Shown in pieces: positions 13,783-20,793 of a DNA stretch of 20,793 bases. Origin of the DNA: Anaerolineaceae bacterium UBA700 (GTDB lineage Bacteria > Chloroflexota > Anaerolineae > Anaerolineales > Anaerolineaceae). Both the position numbers and the translations under genes were made by a program. Under the pieces are notes generated by a model, which did no database searches, was not told where the DNA came from, and saw only the letters and a list, made by a program, of their open reading frames with translations. The first letter of the stretch is position 1, and every line of letters starts with the position of its first letter. The stretch is taken from NCBI GenBank assembly GCA_002298885.1, contig DBMK01000084.1, forward strand, positions 1 through 20,793, written 5' to 3'.

Positions 13783-16758
13783 ATGACCGATCAAAGTCCC
13801 GAGGAACGCAACCCACTCGATATCGCCGCACTGCGCCAGCGCCTGGGCACCCAAAGGGGTAAACAGTACTGGCGCAGCCTGCACGAGCTCGCCGAGGATA
13901 AAGATTTCGAGAAGATCGTTCAACACGAATTTCCCCGCCAGGCCAGCCTGCTGCCTGAGCTCGGCCGGCGCGATTTCTTAAAGTTATTAGGCGCCTCTTT
14001 AGCCATGGCCGGGCTGACGGCCTGTGTGCCCCAGCCGGTCACCAAGATCCTGCCCTACGCCAAGCCTCCCGAAGAGCTGGTACCCGCCAAACCCATTTAT
14101 TTCGCCAGCTCGATGGTCCAGGACGGCTACGCCAAAGGCGTGCTGATCAAGACCACCTTCGGCCGCCCGATCAAGGTGGACGGCAACCCCAGCCACCCCG
14201 GCAACCAGGGCTCCACCGACGTCTTCATGCAGGCTTCGCTGATCGAGCTTTACGACCCGGATCGACCCAAGCAGATCACCCAGGGCGGCGCGGCCAAAAC
14301 CTGGCAGGATTTTACCGCCGCGCTGGGTCAGGCCGCTTCCAGCCTGGGGCAGGGCGCCGGCCTGCGCATCCTCAGCAGCCCGGTAACCTCCCCGACCTTG
14401 CTGGACCAGCTCAAGAACCTGGCGGCCAAATACCCCCAGGCTAAATGGCTCCAATACAGCCCGGTGGAACGGCGCAATACCCTGGCCGGGGCGCAGCTTG
14501 CCTTCGGCAAGCCTTACGATCCGGTCTACAGCTTCGACAAAGCCGACGTGGTCCTCTCGCTGGACTGCGATTTCATGTTCACCGAGCCGGGCCACCTGCG
14601 CTACAGCCGCGATTTTGCCGCCCGCCACCAGCCCATCTCAACCCAGGGCACCATGAACCGCCTGTACGTAGTGGAGAGCAGCCTGAGCCTCACCGGCTCG
14701 AACGCCGACCACCGCCTGGCGGTCAAGCCCAGCCAGGTGGAGGCCTTTGCCAGAGCGGTCGCCAGCGGCCTGGGCATTTCAACCGGCTCCCCCTCCGGCG
14801 CCCTGCCCGGGCAGGATTGGCTCGATCCGCTGGTAGCCGACCTGCAGAAAGCGGGTAAATCGGCCCTGGTGGTAGCCGGCGAACGCCAACCTGCCGCCGT
14901 GCACGCCCTGGCTTACGCCATGAACCAGGCCCTGGGCTCCATCGGCAGTACGATTTCCTTCATCGACCCGGTCGTCCCGGCATCGAACGGCACGCTGGCC
15001 GACCTGGCGCAGGAGCTCAACGCCGGCCAGGTGGATTTGCTAGTTATTCTGGATGGCAACCCCGTCTATTCCTCCCCCGCCGATATCGATTTTGCCGCCG
15101 CCATGAAGAAGGCCCGCCAGAGCGTGTACCTCGGCTACTACGCCGACGAGACCGCCGCCCAGGCTACGTGGTTCGTCCCCGCGGCGCATTATATGGAAGC
15201 CTGGGGAGATGCCCGTGCCTACGACGGCGCAGCCAGCCTGGTACAGCCGGTGATCGAGCCTTTGTACGGCGGCAAGTCCGCTCTCGAAGTGGTCGCCGCT
15301 CTGCTGGGCCAGGCCAACGCCAACGGTTACGACCTGGTGCACCAGTACTGGCAGGGTCAGCTCAAGAGCGGCAGCTTCGACCGAGACTGGCGCACCATGC
15401 TCAGCACCGGCCTGGTGCCGGACAGCGCCGCCAAACCCCAGGCGAGCACCCCGCAGGTCAATGCCTCTGCCCTCGGCGCCTCCGGTGCGGCAGCTGCCGC
15501 CAGCGGGCTTGAGATCGTTTTCGAGCCGGACGACACCATTTGGGACGGGCGCTTTGCCAACAACGCCTGGCTCCAGGAGCTGCCCAAGCCGCTCACCAAG
15601 CTCACCTGGGATAACGCTGCCCTGATCAACCCGCAGACCGCCGCCAAGCTGGGCGTTACGGATAACGACCTGGTAGAAATTAAACTGGGGGGGCGCAGCG
15701 TTCAGGCCCCAGTGTTCATGCAGCCCGGCGTGCCGGATGACGTGGTGGTGGTTTCGCTGGGTTACGGGCGCAAGACAGGCGGCAGCGTGCTGGAAGGCAC
15801 TGGTTTCAACGCTTACGCTATTCGCACGTCAACGGCACCCTGGTTCGACCAGGGGGTTCAAATTAACAAGACTGGCGGCACCTACGCTCTGGCCCCCACC
15901 CACGAACACTGGTCGATGGAAGGCCGCGACCTGGTGCGCGAGGGCAACCTAGCCGATTTTCAGGCCAATCCCAAGTTCGCCCAGGACAGCGTAGAAAAAC
16001 CGGTCACACTTTATGGTGAGAACGAATATAACGGCTACTCGTGGGGCATGTCGATCAACCTGAACAGCTGCATCGGCTGCAATGCCTGCGTAGTGGCCTG
16101 CCAGGCCGAGAATAATATCCCAACTGTAGGTAAAGACCAGGTGCAGCGCAGCCGCGAGATGCACTGGATCCGTATTGACCGCTATTTCAAGGGTGTCTCG
16201 GCCAACCCCGGAGTTGTCTTCCAGCCAGTGCCGTGTATGCAGTGCGAAAAAGCCCCGTGCGAATCGGTCTGCCCCGTCGAAGCCACCAGCCACAGCGCCG
16301 AAGGACTGAACGAAATGACCTACAACCGCTGTGTTGGGACGCGCTACTGCTCCAACAACTGCCCGTATAAGGTACGCCGCTTCAACTTCTACAAGTACGT
16401 CGACGAAAGCGTGGTGTCGCTGCAGGCCATGCGTAACCCAGACGTGACCGTACGCAGCCGGGGCGTGATGGAAAAATGCACCTATTGCGTCCAGCGCATT
16501 AACGAAACCCGCATCCAAGCCCAGGTGGAAGGCCGCCAGATCCGGGATGGCGAAGTCAAGACCGCCTGCCAGGCAGCCTGCCCGACTAATGCCATCATCT
16601 TCGGCAACATCAACGACCCGAACAGCGAAGTCAGCAAGCAAAAGGCTACACCGCTGAATTACGCAATGCTCGCCGAACTGGGCACCCGGCCGCGCACCAC
16701 TTACATGGCCAAAGTCAAGAATCCCAACCCTCTGATCAAAGAACCGGCGGAGGCTTAA
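13783..16758 (+). CDS. actB: ACIII subunit ActB, fused molybdopterin-like and iron-sulfur protein
   Basis: This 991-residue protein is a fusion of the two halves called B1 and B2 in ACIII. Residues 62-81 contain a Tat-type motif, RRDFLK, then a hydrophobic stretch ending LTAC, which could also serve as a lipobox (C81). Residues about 90-730 resemble the catalytic subunit of complex iron-sulfur molybdoenzymes; in ACIII this part is known to lack the molybdenum cofactor. The C-terminal part is a ferredoxin-like subunit with four cluster motifs: CIGCNACVVAC (763), CMQCEKAPCESVCP (818), CVGTRYCSNNCP (850) and CTYC (899) with CQAACP (929). In characterised ACIII these hold three 4Fe-4S and one 3Fe-4S cluster and link the quinol site to the hemes. 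The start at ATG 13783 avoids overlap with actA; the ribosome binding site is weak (CAGGTAATC), so translation may be coupled to actA. Confidence 0.93.
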   Translation: MTDQSPEERNPLDIAALRQRLGTQRGKQYWRSLHELAEDKDFEKIVQHEFPRQASLLPELGRRDFLKLLGASLAMAGLTACVPQPVTKILPYAKPPEELVPAKPIYFASSMVQDGYAKGVLIKTTFGRPIKVDGNPSHPGNQGSTDVFMQASLIELYDPDRPKQITQGGAAKTWQDFTAALGQAASSLGQGAGLRILSSPVTSPTLLDQLKNLAAKYPQAKWLQYSPVERRNTLAGAQLAFGKPYDPVYSFDKADVVLSLDCDFMFTEPGHLRYSRDFAARHQPISTQGTMNRLYVVESSLSLTGSNADHRLAVKPSQVEAFARAVASGLGISTGSPSGALPGQDWLDPLVADLQKAGKSALVVAGERQPAAVHALAYAMNQALGSIGSTISFIDPVVPASNGTLADLAQELNAGQVDLLVILDGNPVYSSPADIDFAAAMKKARQSVYLGYYADETAAQATWFVPAAHYMEAWGDARAYDGAASLVQPVIEPLYGGKSALEVVAALLGQANANGYDLVHQYWQGQLKSGSFDRDWRTMLSTGLVPDSAAKPQASTPQVNASALGASGAAAAASGLEIVFEPDDTIWDGRFANNAWLQELPKPLTKLTWDNAALINPQTAAKLGVTDNDLVEIKLGGRSVQAPVFMQPGVPDDVVVVSLGYGRKTGGSVLEGTGFNAYAIRTSTAPWFDQGVQINKTGGTYALAPTHEHWSMEGRDLVREGNLADFQANPKFAQDSVEKPVTLYGENEYNGYSWGMSINLNSCIGCNACVVACQAENNIPTVGKDQVQRSREMHWIRIDRYFKGVSANPGVVFQPVPCMQCEKAPCESVCPVEATSHSAEGLNEMTYNRCVGTRYCSNNCPYKVRRFNFYKYVDESVVSLQAMRNPDVTVRSRGVMEKCTYCVQRINETRIQAQVEGRQIRDGEVKTACQAACPTNAIIFGNINDPNSEVSKQKATPLNYAMLAELGTRPRTTYMAKVKNPNPLIKEPAEA

Positions 16759-16760
16759 CC

Positions 16761-18164
16761 ATGGAATCGACCCAAAAGACCCCCGTGGTCGAGCCCGGCT
16801 TTACTTCGGCTTCGGTCACCCAGAAGATCATCGAAATCCCGCTGACTCATCTGCGGCGCACGCCGCGCGGCTGGATCCTCGGGTTTTTCATCGCCTTCCT
16901 GGGGATGATGACCTTGCTCTTCGCCGTTACGGTGCTTTTCATAAACGGCGTCGGCATTTTCGGTATCAATATCCCGGTCGGCTGGGGGTTTGATATCGTC
17001 AACTTCGTGTGGTGGATCGGTATCGGGCACGCCGGCACGCTGATCTCCGCCATCCTGCTCCTCTTCCGCCAGCAGTGGCGCACTTCGATCAACCGCTTTG
17101 CAGAGGCCATGACCCTCTTTGCAGTCGCTAATGCTCTCATGTTCCCCATCCTGCATCTTGGCCGCCCGTGGCTGTTCTACACCCTCTTCCCCTATCCGAA
17201 CATCTATGGCCTTTGGCCACAATTCCGCAGTCCGCTGGTCTGGGATGTCTTTGCCATCTCGACGTACGGCCTGGTAAGCCTGCTGTTTTGGTACATGGGC
17301 CTGGTGCCCGACCTGTCGACCCTGCGCGATAAGGCAAAGAATAAATTTGTCCGGCGAATTTACGGCATCATGGCTCTCGGCTGGCGCAACTCGGCCCGCC
17401 ACTGGCACCATTACCAGAGCGTCTACTTCCTATTGGCCGTCCTGGCGACGCCCCTGGTTATCTCGGTGCACAGCATCGTCAGCCTGGACTTCTCTTACGG
17501 CATCGTGCCCGGCTGGCACAGCACCATCTTCCCGCCGTACTTCGTCGCCGGTGCTGTCTTCTCCGGCTTTGCCATGGTGCTCACCCTGATGATCCCGCTG
17601 CGCTCCTTCTTCCACTTGAAAGAGCTGATCACCGCCCGCCACCTGGACCTGATGGCCAAAGTCATGTTGGCGATGGGCCTGGTCGTGGCCTACGGCTACC
17701 TGACCGAGATTTTCGAAGCATTCTACAGCGGCGATATCTACAATATCTTCAATGATGTAGATCGCTTTACCGGTTATTATGCGCCTCTGTTCATCGGCCT
17801 GCTGGTAGCCAACGTGGTTGTCCCACAGCTCTTGTGGCTGAAAAAGGTGCGCCATAACCCATTGATCCTCTTCGTCATTTCGCTGGTGATCAACGTGGGA
17901 ATGTGGTTGGAACGCTTCATCATCATCTCGCAAAGCCTCTCAAAGGATTACCTGCCTTCGGCCTGGCACGTGTACAATCCGACCATTTGGGACATTCTGG
18001 TCTTCGTGGGCACCATCGGGGTATTCCTGAGCCTGCTGTTCTTATTCGTCCGCCTGCTGCCGGCTATTTCGGCCTTCGAGATGCGCGAACTGGTCCACCA
18101 CGAAGCTAAGCATTCCGAAAAAGACGATGCTGCCCCTCAAGAAGGGCTCGTGCCGGGTAAATGA
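16761..18164 (+). CDS. actC: ACIII subunit ActC, NrfD-like quinol-site membrane protein
   Basis: This 467-residue polytopic membrane protein belongs to the NrfD/PsrC family, which holds the quinol-oxidising site of ACIII and related complexes. About ten hydrophobic helices are visible, the first at about 34-57 ([20 protein letters not shown]). Between them are conserved-looking loops such as [20 protein letters not shown] and [15 protein letters not shown]. The segment [10 protein letters not shown] and the helix pair after it carry several His and Tyr residues near the membrane face. GGAGG at 16749-16753 lies 7 nt before the ATG and the actB stop is 2 nt upstream, so the gene is co-translated in the operon. 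The C-terminal tail is charged and cytoplasmic. It is paralogous to ActF downstream. Confidence 0.92.
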   Translation: MESTQKTPVVEPGFTSASVTQKIIEIPLTHLRRTPRGWILGFFIAFLGMMTLLFAVTVLFINGVGIFGINIPVGWGFDIVNFVWWIGIGHAGTLISAILLLFRQQWRTSINRFAEAMTLFAVANALMFPILHLGRPWLFYTLFPYPNIYGLWPQFRSPLVWDVFAISTYGLVSLLFWYMGLVPDLSTLRDKAKNKFVRRIYGIMALGWRNSARHWHHYQSVYFLLAVLATPLVISVHSIVSLDFSYGIVPGWHSTIFPPYFVAGAVFSGFAMVLTLMIPLRSFFHLKELITARHLDLMAKVMLAMGLVVAYGYLTEIFEAFYSGDIYNIFNDVDRFTGYYAPLFIGLLVANVVVPQLLWLKKVRHNPLILFVISLVINVGMWLERFIIISQSLSKDYLPSAWHVYNPTIWDILVFVGTIGVFLSLLFLFVRLLPAISAFEMRELVHHEAKHSEKDDAAPQEGLVPGK

Positions 18165-18172
18165 GGTCTGCA

Positions 18173-18718
18173 ATGGACAAAAAGAAACCCAAACTCTACG
18201 GCTTAATGGCAAAATTTGACACCCAGGAAAACCTGGTTTCTGCGGCAAAACGGGTTGCCCAGGCAGGTTACCGGCGCTTCGACGCCTATACCCCTTACCC
18301 GGTGGAGGAATTGGACCAGGCCATGCGCCTGAAACCATCCCCTCTGCCCTATGTGATCCTCATTGGCGGCATCGTGGGCGGGGTTAGTGGATTCTTCATG
18401 CAGACCTATGCTACGGTAGTCGATCTGCCGCTCAACATTGGCGGGAGGCCTTTGTTCTCCTGGCCGGCCTACATTCCGATCACCTTCGAGCTGACTGTAT
18501 TGATCGGCGCCGTAGCTGGGATCCTGGGCCTGTTCGCTGTTACCCGTTTCCCGCAGCCCTATCACCCGGTGTTCAATTCCGAAGATTTCGTCGAACACGG
18601 CTCAACAGATGGCTTTTATATCGATATCGAAGCCAACGATCCAAGTTTTGACCTGGAGCGCACACGCCAGTTCATGCAGGAACTGGGCGCGGTCCAGGTG
18701 AGCGAGATAGAGGCATAA
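18173..18718 (+). CDS. actD: ACIII subunit ActD (DUF3341)
   Basis: This 181-residue DUF3341 protein is the ActD membrane subunit of ACIII. It has a soluble N-terminal alpha/beta part (YGLMAKFDTQENLVSAAKR), two transmembrane helices at about 59-80 and 101-123, and a C-terminal soluble part ending in an acidic helix. The family signature YTPYPVEELDQAM (about 39-51) and the Gly-rich first helix (ILIGGIVGGVSGFFMQ) are present. ActD is thought to stabilise the membrane part of the complex and has no cofactor. ATG 18173 has GAGG 6 nt upstream. An in-frame ATG at 18161 overlaps the actC stop but lacks its own site. The gene lies between actC and actE as in other ACIII clusters. Confidence 0.9.
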   Translation: MDKKKPKLYGLMAKFDTQENLVSAAKRVAQAGYRRFDAYTPYPVEELDQAMRLKPSPLPYVILIGGIVGGVSGFFMQTYATVVDLPLNIGGRPLFSWPAYIPITFELTVLIGAVAGILGLFAVTRFPQPYHPVFNSEDFVEHGSTDGFYIDIEANDPSFDLERTRQFMQELGAVQVSEIEA

Positions 18719-18722
18719 CAAA

Positions 18723-19358
18723 ATGAGCTCAATCCTATCCCCCTCAAGCCGGTCTGGCCTGACCCGCCGTCCATGGCCGCGCCTCGTTTTGTTGGCGGCA
18801 GCATTCTTCCTGTTAGCCGGCTGCGCCCAGGCCGGCCAGATGGCCGACCAGCCGCGCTTCGACCCGCTCTCAGCCACCACGCTCTTCGCCGACGGCGCCT
18901 CGGCCCGGCCCAGCGTGCCTAACACCGTTTCCTATTCCGCCGACGGATCGGCGGCCAACAGCCCGGTCAACACCGGTATCGGCGACAACGGCCAGCCATT
19001 TTTGGGCTTCCCTGTTCCAGTAAACAAGGACCTGGTGGCCCAGGGCCAGGCGCGCTACAACATTTACTGCATCGTCTGCCACGGTCCCAGCGGAAAAGGC
19101 GACGGTAAAGTGATCACCTTCCAGTTCCCCAAGCCGCCGGACCTGACCAGCAGCGACATCGTGCAATTATCCAATTACGAAATCTTCGACACGATCACCA
19201 ACGGTTACCAGAAGATGTTCTCGTACGGCTACCGGGTTAAGCCGCCCGACCGCTGGGCGATCATCGCTTACGTGCGCGCTCTCCAGCTCAAGAACGGGCC
19301 GGTAAACCCGCAGGACCTGACCCCGGCAGACCTCGATCAAATAGGGAAGAACCCATGA
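18723..19358 (+). CDS. actE: ACIII subunit ActE, monoheme lipoprotein cytochrome c
   Basis: This 211-residue protein is the monoheme cytochrome c of ACIII. The N-terminus RLVLLAAAFFLLAGC is a lipoprotein signal peptide with lipobox LAGC, so C34 is probably acylated and the protein anchored to the outer face of the membrane. The heme motif is CIVCH (116-120), followed by the class I cytochrome stretch GPSGKGDG. Met165 in YQKMFSYGYRV is the likely sixth heme ligand, and DRWAIIAYVRALQ is the typical C-terminal helix. The ATG lies 4 nt after the actD stop and the stop overlaps the actF start (ATGA). In the complex it probably passes electrons from ActA to the terminal oxidase or a soluble carrier. 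Confidence 0.92.
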   Translation: MSSILSPSSRSGLTRRPWPRLVLLAAAFFLLAGCAQAGQMADQPRFDPLSATTLFADGASARPSVPNTVSYSADGSAANSPVNTGIGDNGQPFLGFPVPVNKDLVAQGQARYNIYCIVCHGPSGKGDGKVITFQFPKPPDLTSSDIVQLSNYEIFDTITNGYQKMFSYGYRVKPPDRWAIIAYVRALQLKNGPVNPQDLTPADLDQIGKNP

Positions 19359-20566
19359 GAACAAACGCCGCTCTCTCCAGTTCATTTGACCGCCCCATGC
19401 GCCTGGCCCTGATTGTCGGCGTTGCTGCCGGGCTGCTAAGCCTGGTTGGCCTCTTTATTAGCCGGCCGGCCGCGTTCTTCCAGGCTTACCTGTTCGCCTT
19501 CGTCTTCTGGGTCGGGATCAGCCTGGGCAGCCTGGCCCTGCTGCTGCTGCACCTGTTGACCGGCAACCGCTGGGGCCTGGCCATCCGCCGCATTGTCGAG
19601 GCCGGGGCAGCCAACCTGAGGGTAATGGCCGTGCTGTTCGTGCCGCTCCTCTTCGGCCTCACCACACTTTACCCCTGGGCTCGCCCGGCGGACGTCGCCG
19701 CCAGCCCCACCATTCCTCTGCAAGCCTGGTACCTCAACGTGCCGTTCTTCATCGGCCGGGCAGTGCTCTTTTTCGCTATCTGGATTCTGCTGGCTTATTT
19801 TGCCAACCGGGCGGTCGCCCGGCGGGCCGCAGCGGCCCAGGCCGGTGCCGAACCGGCCAGCAGCCAGGGCCTGGGCGCCGGCGGCCTGATCCTCTACGCC
19901 CTCAGCATGAGCTTCGCCGCCGTCGATTGGGTGATGTCGATCCAGCCCTTCTGGAGCTCGTCCGTCTTTGGCCTGCTGTCGATCTTTGGCCAGGTGCTGG
20001 GAGCCCTGGCGTTCGCCATTCTGGTCCTGAACCTGATTCCCAGCCTCAGCCTGGGGAAACGCTGGTCGTACGATAGCACGCCGATCCCCTACCGCGACCT
20101 GGGCGCGATGATGATGACCCTGGTTATGGGATGGGCCTACCTGGCTTATTTCCAGCTCCTGATCATCTGGGCCGGCAATCTACCCCACGAGGTTACCTGG
20201 TATGCCACCCGCACCCAGGGCGGCTGGCAGTACCTCGGCATTTTCGTCGCCGCGTTCCAGTTTGCCGTACCATTCCTGATCCTGGTCTCCATGCGCGCCC
20301 GGCATAACCTGCGCGTCCTGGCCGGGCTGGGCGGGTTGCTCCTCCTTTCCAACCTGGTCAACATTTTCTGGAATGTAAAGCCGCCGTTCTTTCCTGGCCT
20401 GTCGATAAGCTGGCTGGATATCGTCGTGCCGGTGGCCATCGGCGGCCTGTGGGTGGCAGGGTTCCTGTATGCGCTCAAACGCCGCCCGGCCCTCTCGCAG
20501 GCCGAAGAGCAGTCCCTCGACCCGGCCCAGACAGCCGAAAATACCTCTCAACATTCAGCAGCCTGA
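19355..20566 (+). CDS. actF: ACIII subunit ActF, NrfD-like membrane protein
   Basis: This 403-residue integral membrane protein with about ten hydrophobic segments is the second NrfD-like subunit of ACIII. Visible features include an early helix pair (about 16-60), the loop LTTLYPWARP, the amphipathic stretch FFIGRAVLFFAIW, and conserved-looking segments SMSFAAVDWVMSIQPFW, YFQLLIIWAGNLPHEVTWY and ISWLDIVVPVAIGGLW. The IWAGNLPHE/WY pattern is typical of ActF proteins. Its start codon overlaps the actE stop by 4 nt, so the two are translationally coupled. The C-terminal tail is soluble, rich in Ala, Glu and Gln. No actG gene follows within the window, and the 3' side holds palindromes, so this may be the last gene of the operon. 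Confidence 0.92.
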   Translation: MRTNAALSSSFDRPMRLALIVGVAAGLLSLVGLFISRPAAFFQAYLFAFVFWVGISLGSLALLLLHLLTGNRWGLAIRRIVEAGAANLRVMAVLFVPLLFGLTTLYPWARPADVAASPTIPLQAWYLNVPFFIGRAVLFFAIWILLAYFANRAVARRAAAAQAGAEPASSQGLGAGGLILYALSMSFAAVDWVMSIQPFWSSSVFGLLSIFGQVLGALAFAILVLNLIPSLSLGKRWSYDSTPIPYRDLGAMMMTLVMGWAYLAYFQLLIIWAGNLPHEVTWYATRTQGGWQYLGIFVAAFQFAVPFLILVSMRARHNLRVLAGLGGLLLLSNLVNIFWNVKPPFFPGLSISWLDIVVPVAIGGLWVAGFLYALKRRPALSQAEEQSLDPAQTAENTSQHSAA

Positions 20567-20600
20567 TTTGACCCAGACTGGCACCTTGATCTTGACCTAA

Positions 20601-20634
20601 CCCCCTTCCCTTCCATTCAGGGAAGGGAAGGGGG
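20601..20634. repeat. C-rich/G-rich inverted repeat after actF
   Basis: CCCCCTTCCCTTCC (20601-20614) pairs perfectly with GGAAGGGAAGGGGG (20621-20634) around ATTCAG. It lies 35 nt after the actF stop. There is no T tract after it, so it is more likely a dispersed intergenic repeat than a canonical terminator, although it could still stop or slow polymerase. Confidence 0.6.
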
Positions 20635-20647
20635 AGCAATCTCAACT

Positions 20648-20689
20648 TTCTGGAGTTTTTGGCGGAAAATTCCGCCAAAAACTCCAGAA
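20648..20689. repeat. 20-bp near-gapless palindrome after actF
   Basis: Positions 20648-20667 and 20670-20689 are perfect reverse complements with only AA between. The centre reads GGCGGAAAATTCCGCC and the arms contain TTTTT/AAAAA. In RNA it would be a very stable hairpin but has no U tract behind it. It may be a REP-like or MITE-like unit, or a mRNA 3'-end stabiliser of the act operon. Confidence 0.6.
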
Positions 20690-20760
20690 TATGACTTACT
20701 CCCCTCCCCTTATGGTTTTGAAAACATTAAAGGGTAATCAGAGTCTAGATGGGCCTGCTA

Positions 20761-20793
20761 GCCTCACCCCCGGCCCCTCTCCCAGAACGGTGA
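20761..20793. repeat. Start of a second C-rich intergenic repeat, cut by the window end
   Basis: The last bases (CCTCACCCCCGGCCCCTCTCCC) are C-rich in the style of dispersed intergenic repeats in many bacterial genomes, whose other half is a G-rich complement. The window ends before such a complement could be seen. Nothing coding was found in 20690-20793. Confidence 0.3.

Noticed and set aside
13999..14628. Minus-strand ORF of 209 codons inside actB
   Set aside because: It is antisense to a firm gene with strong codon bias; its sequence is a shadow, as are 15949-16641, 16755-17411 and 17430-17933 in the same operon.

Overview
The window looks like chromosomal DNA from a Chloroflexota bacterium, most probably an Anaerolineae-type lineage. 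The reasons are a complete Alternative Complex III (ACIII) gene cluster with fused ActB, a very large secreted Ig-repeat protein ending in an LPxV-type tail, HdeD and DUF1269 proteins side by side, and C-rich intergenic repeats. This assignment is inference from gene content; there is no rRNA or other phylogenetic marker in the window.

Layout. Positions 1-981 (+) hold the 3' end of a methyl-accepting chemotaxis protein gene, two strong leader hairpins and cheW. Positions 1218-2638 (+) hold an HdeD-family membrane protein and a DUF1269 glycine-zipper/coiled-coil protein, probably a stress operon, ended by a hairpin at 2664-2705. Positions 2749-3524 are a scar-like region. It has a plus-strand ORF broken by an in-frame amber codon, and facing it a minus-strand chimera in which the GGQ domain of the ribosome-rescue hydrolase ArfB runs in frame into a fragment of a tyrosine recombinase. 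The chimera seems to have an extended -10 promoter placed for a leaderless mRNA. A 20-bp perfect hairpin (3545-3593) separates it from the next gene.

Positions 3604-12324 (-) encode one secreted protein of about 2,900 residues. It has a signal peptide, an N-terminal beta-rich domain, an IPT/TIG domain, a putative Ig (He_PIG-like) domain, 23 Ig-like repeats and a C-terminal domain. The 23 repeats follow a strict hierarchy: a five-domain cassette (S-T-F-C-C) is doubled, one linker domain is added, and the resulting 11-domain block (about 1,110 residues, 3.34 kb) is doubled again. A small Cys-rich coiled-coil protein follows (12592-12798, -), with its own near-consensus promoter and a terminator.

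Positions 13118-20566 (+) are the ACIII operon actA-actB-actC-actD-actE-actF. ACIII is a quinol:cytochrome c (or oxidase) oxidoreductase that replaces the bc1 complex. ActA carries five c-type hemes. ActB is the fused molybdopterin-like and iron-sulfur subunit. ActC and ActF are NrfD-like quinol-site membrane proteins. ActD is a two-TM DUF3341 protein, and ActE is a monoheme lipoprotein cytochrome c. The genes are separated by 2-8 nt or overlap. No actG and no oxidase gene are seen before the window ends in palindromic and C-rich repeats.

The most interesting points are the nested duplication history of the giant Ig protein, the ArfB-recombinase chimera with its leaderless promoter, and the paired hairpins in the cheW leader.
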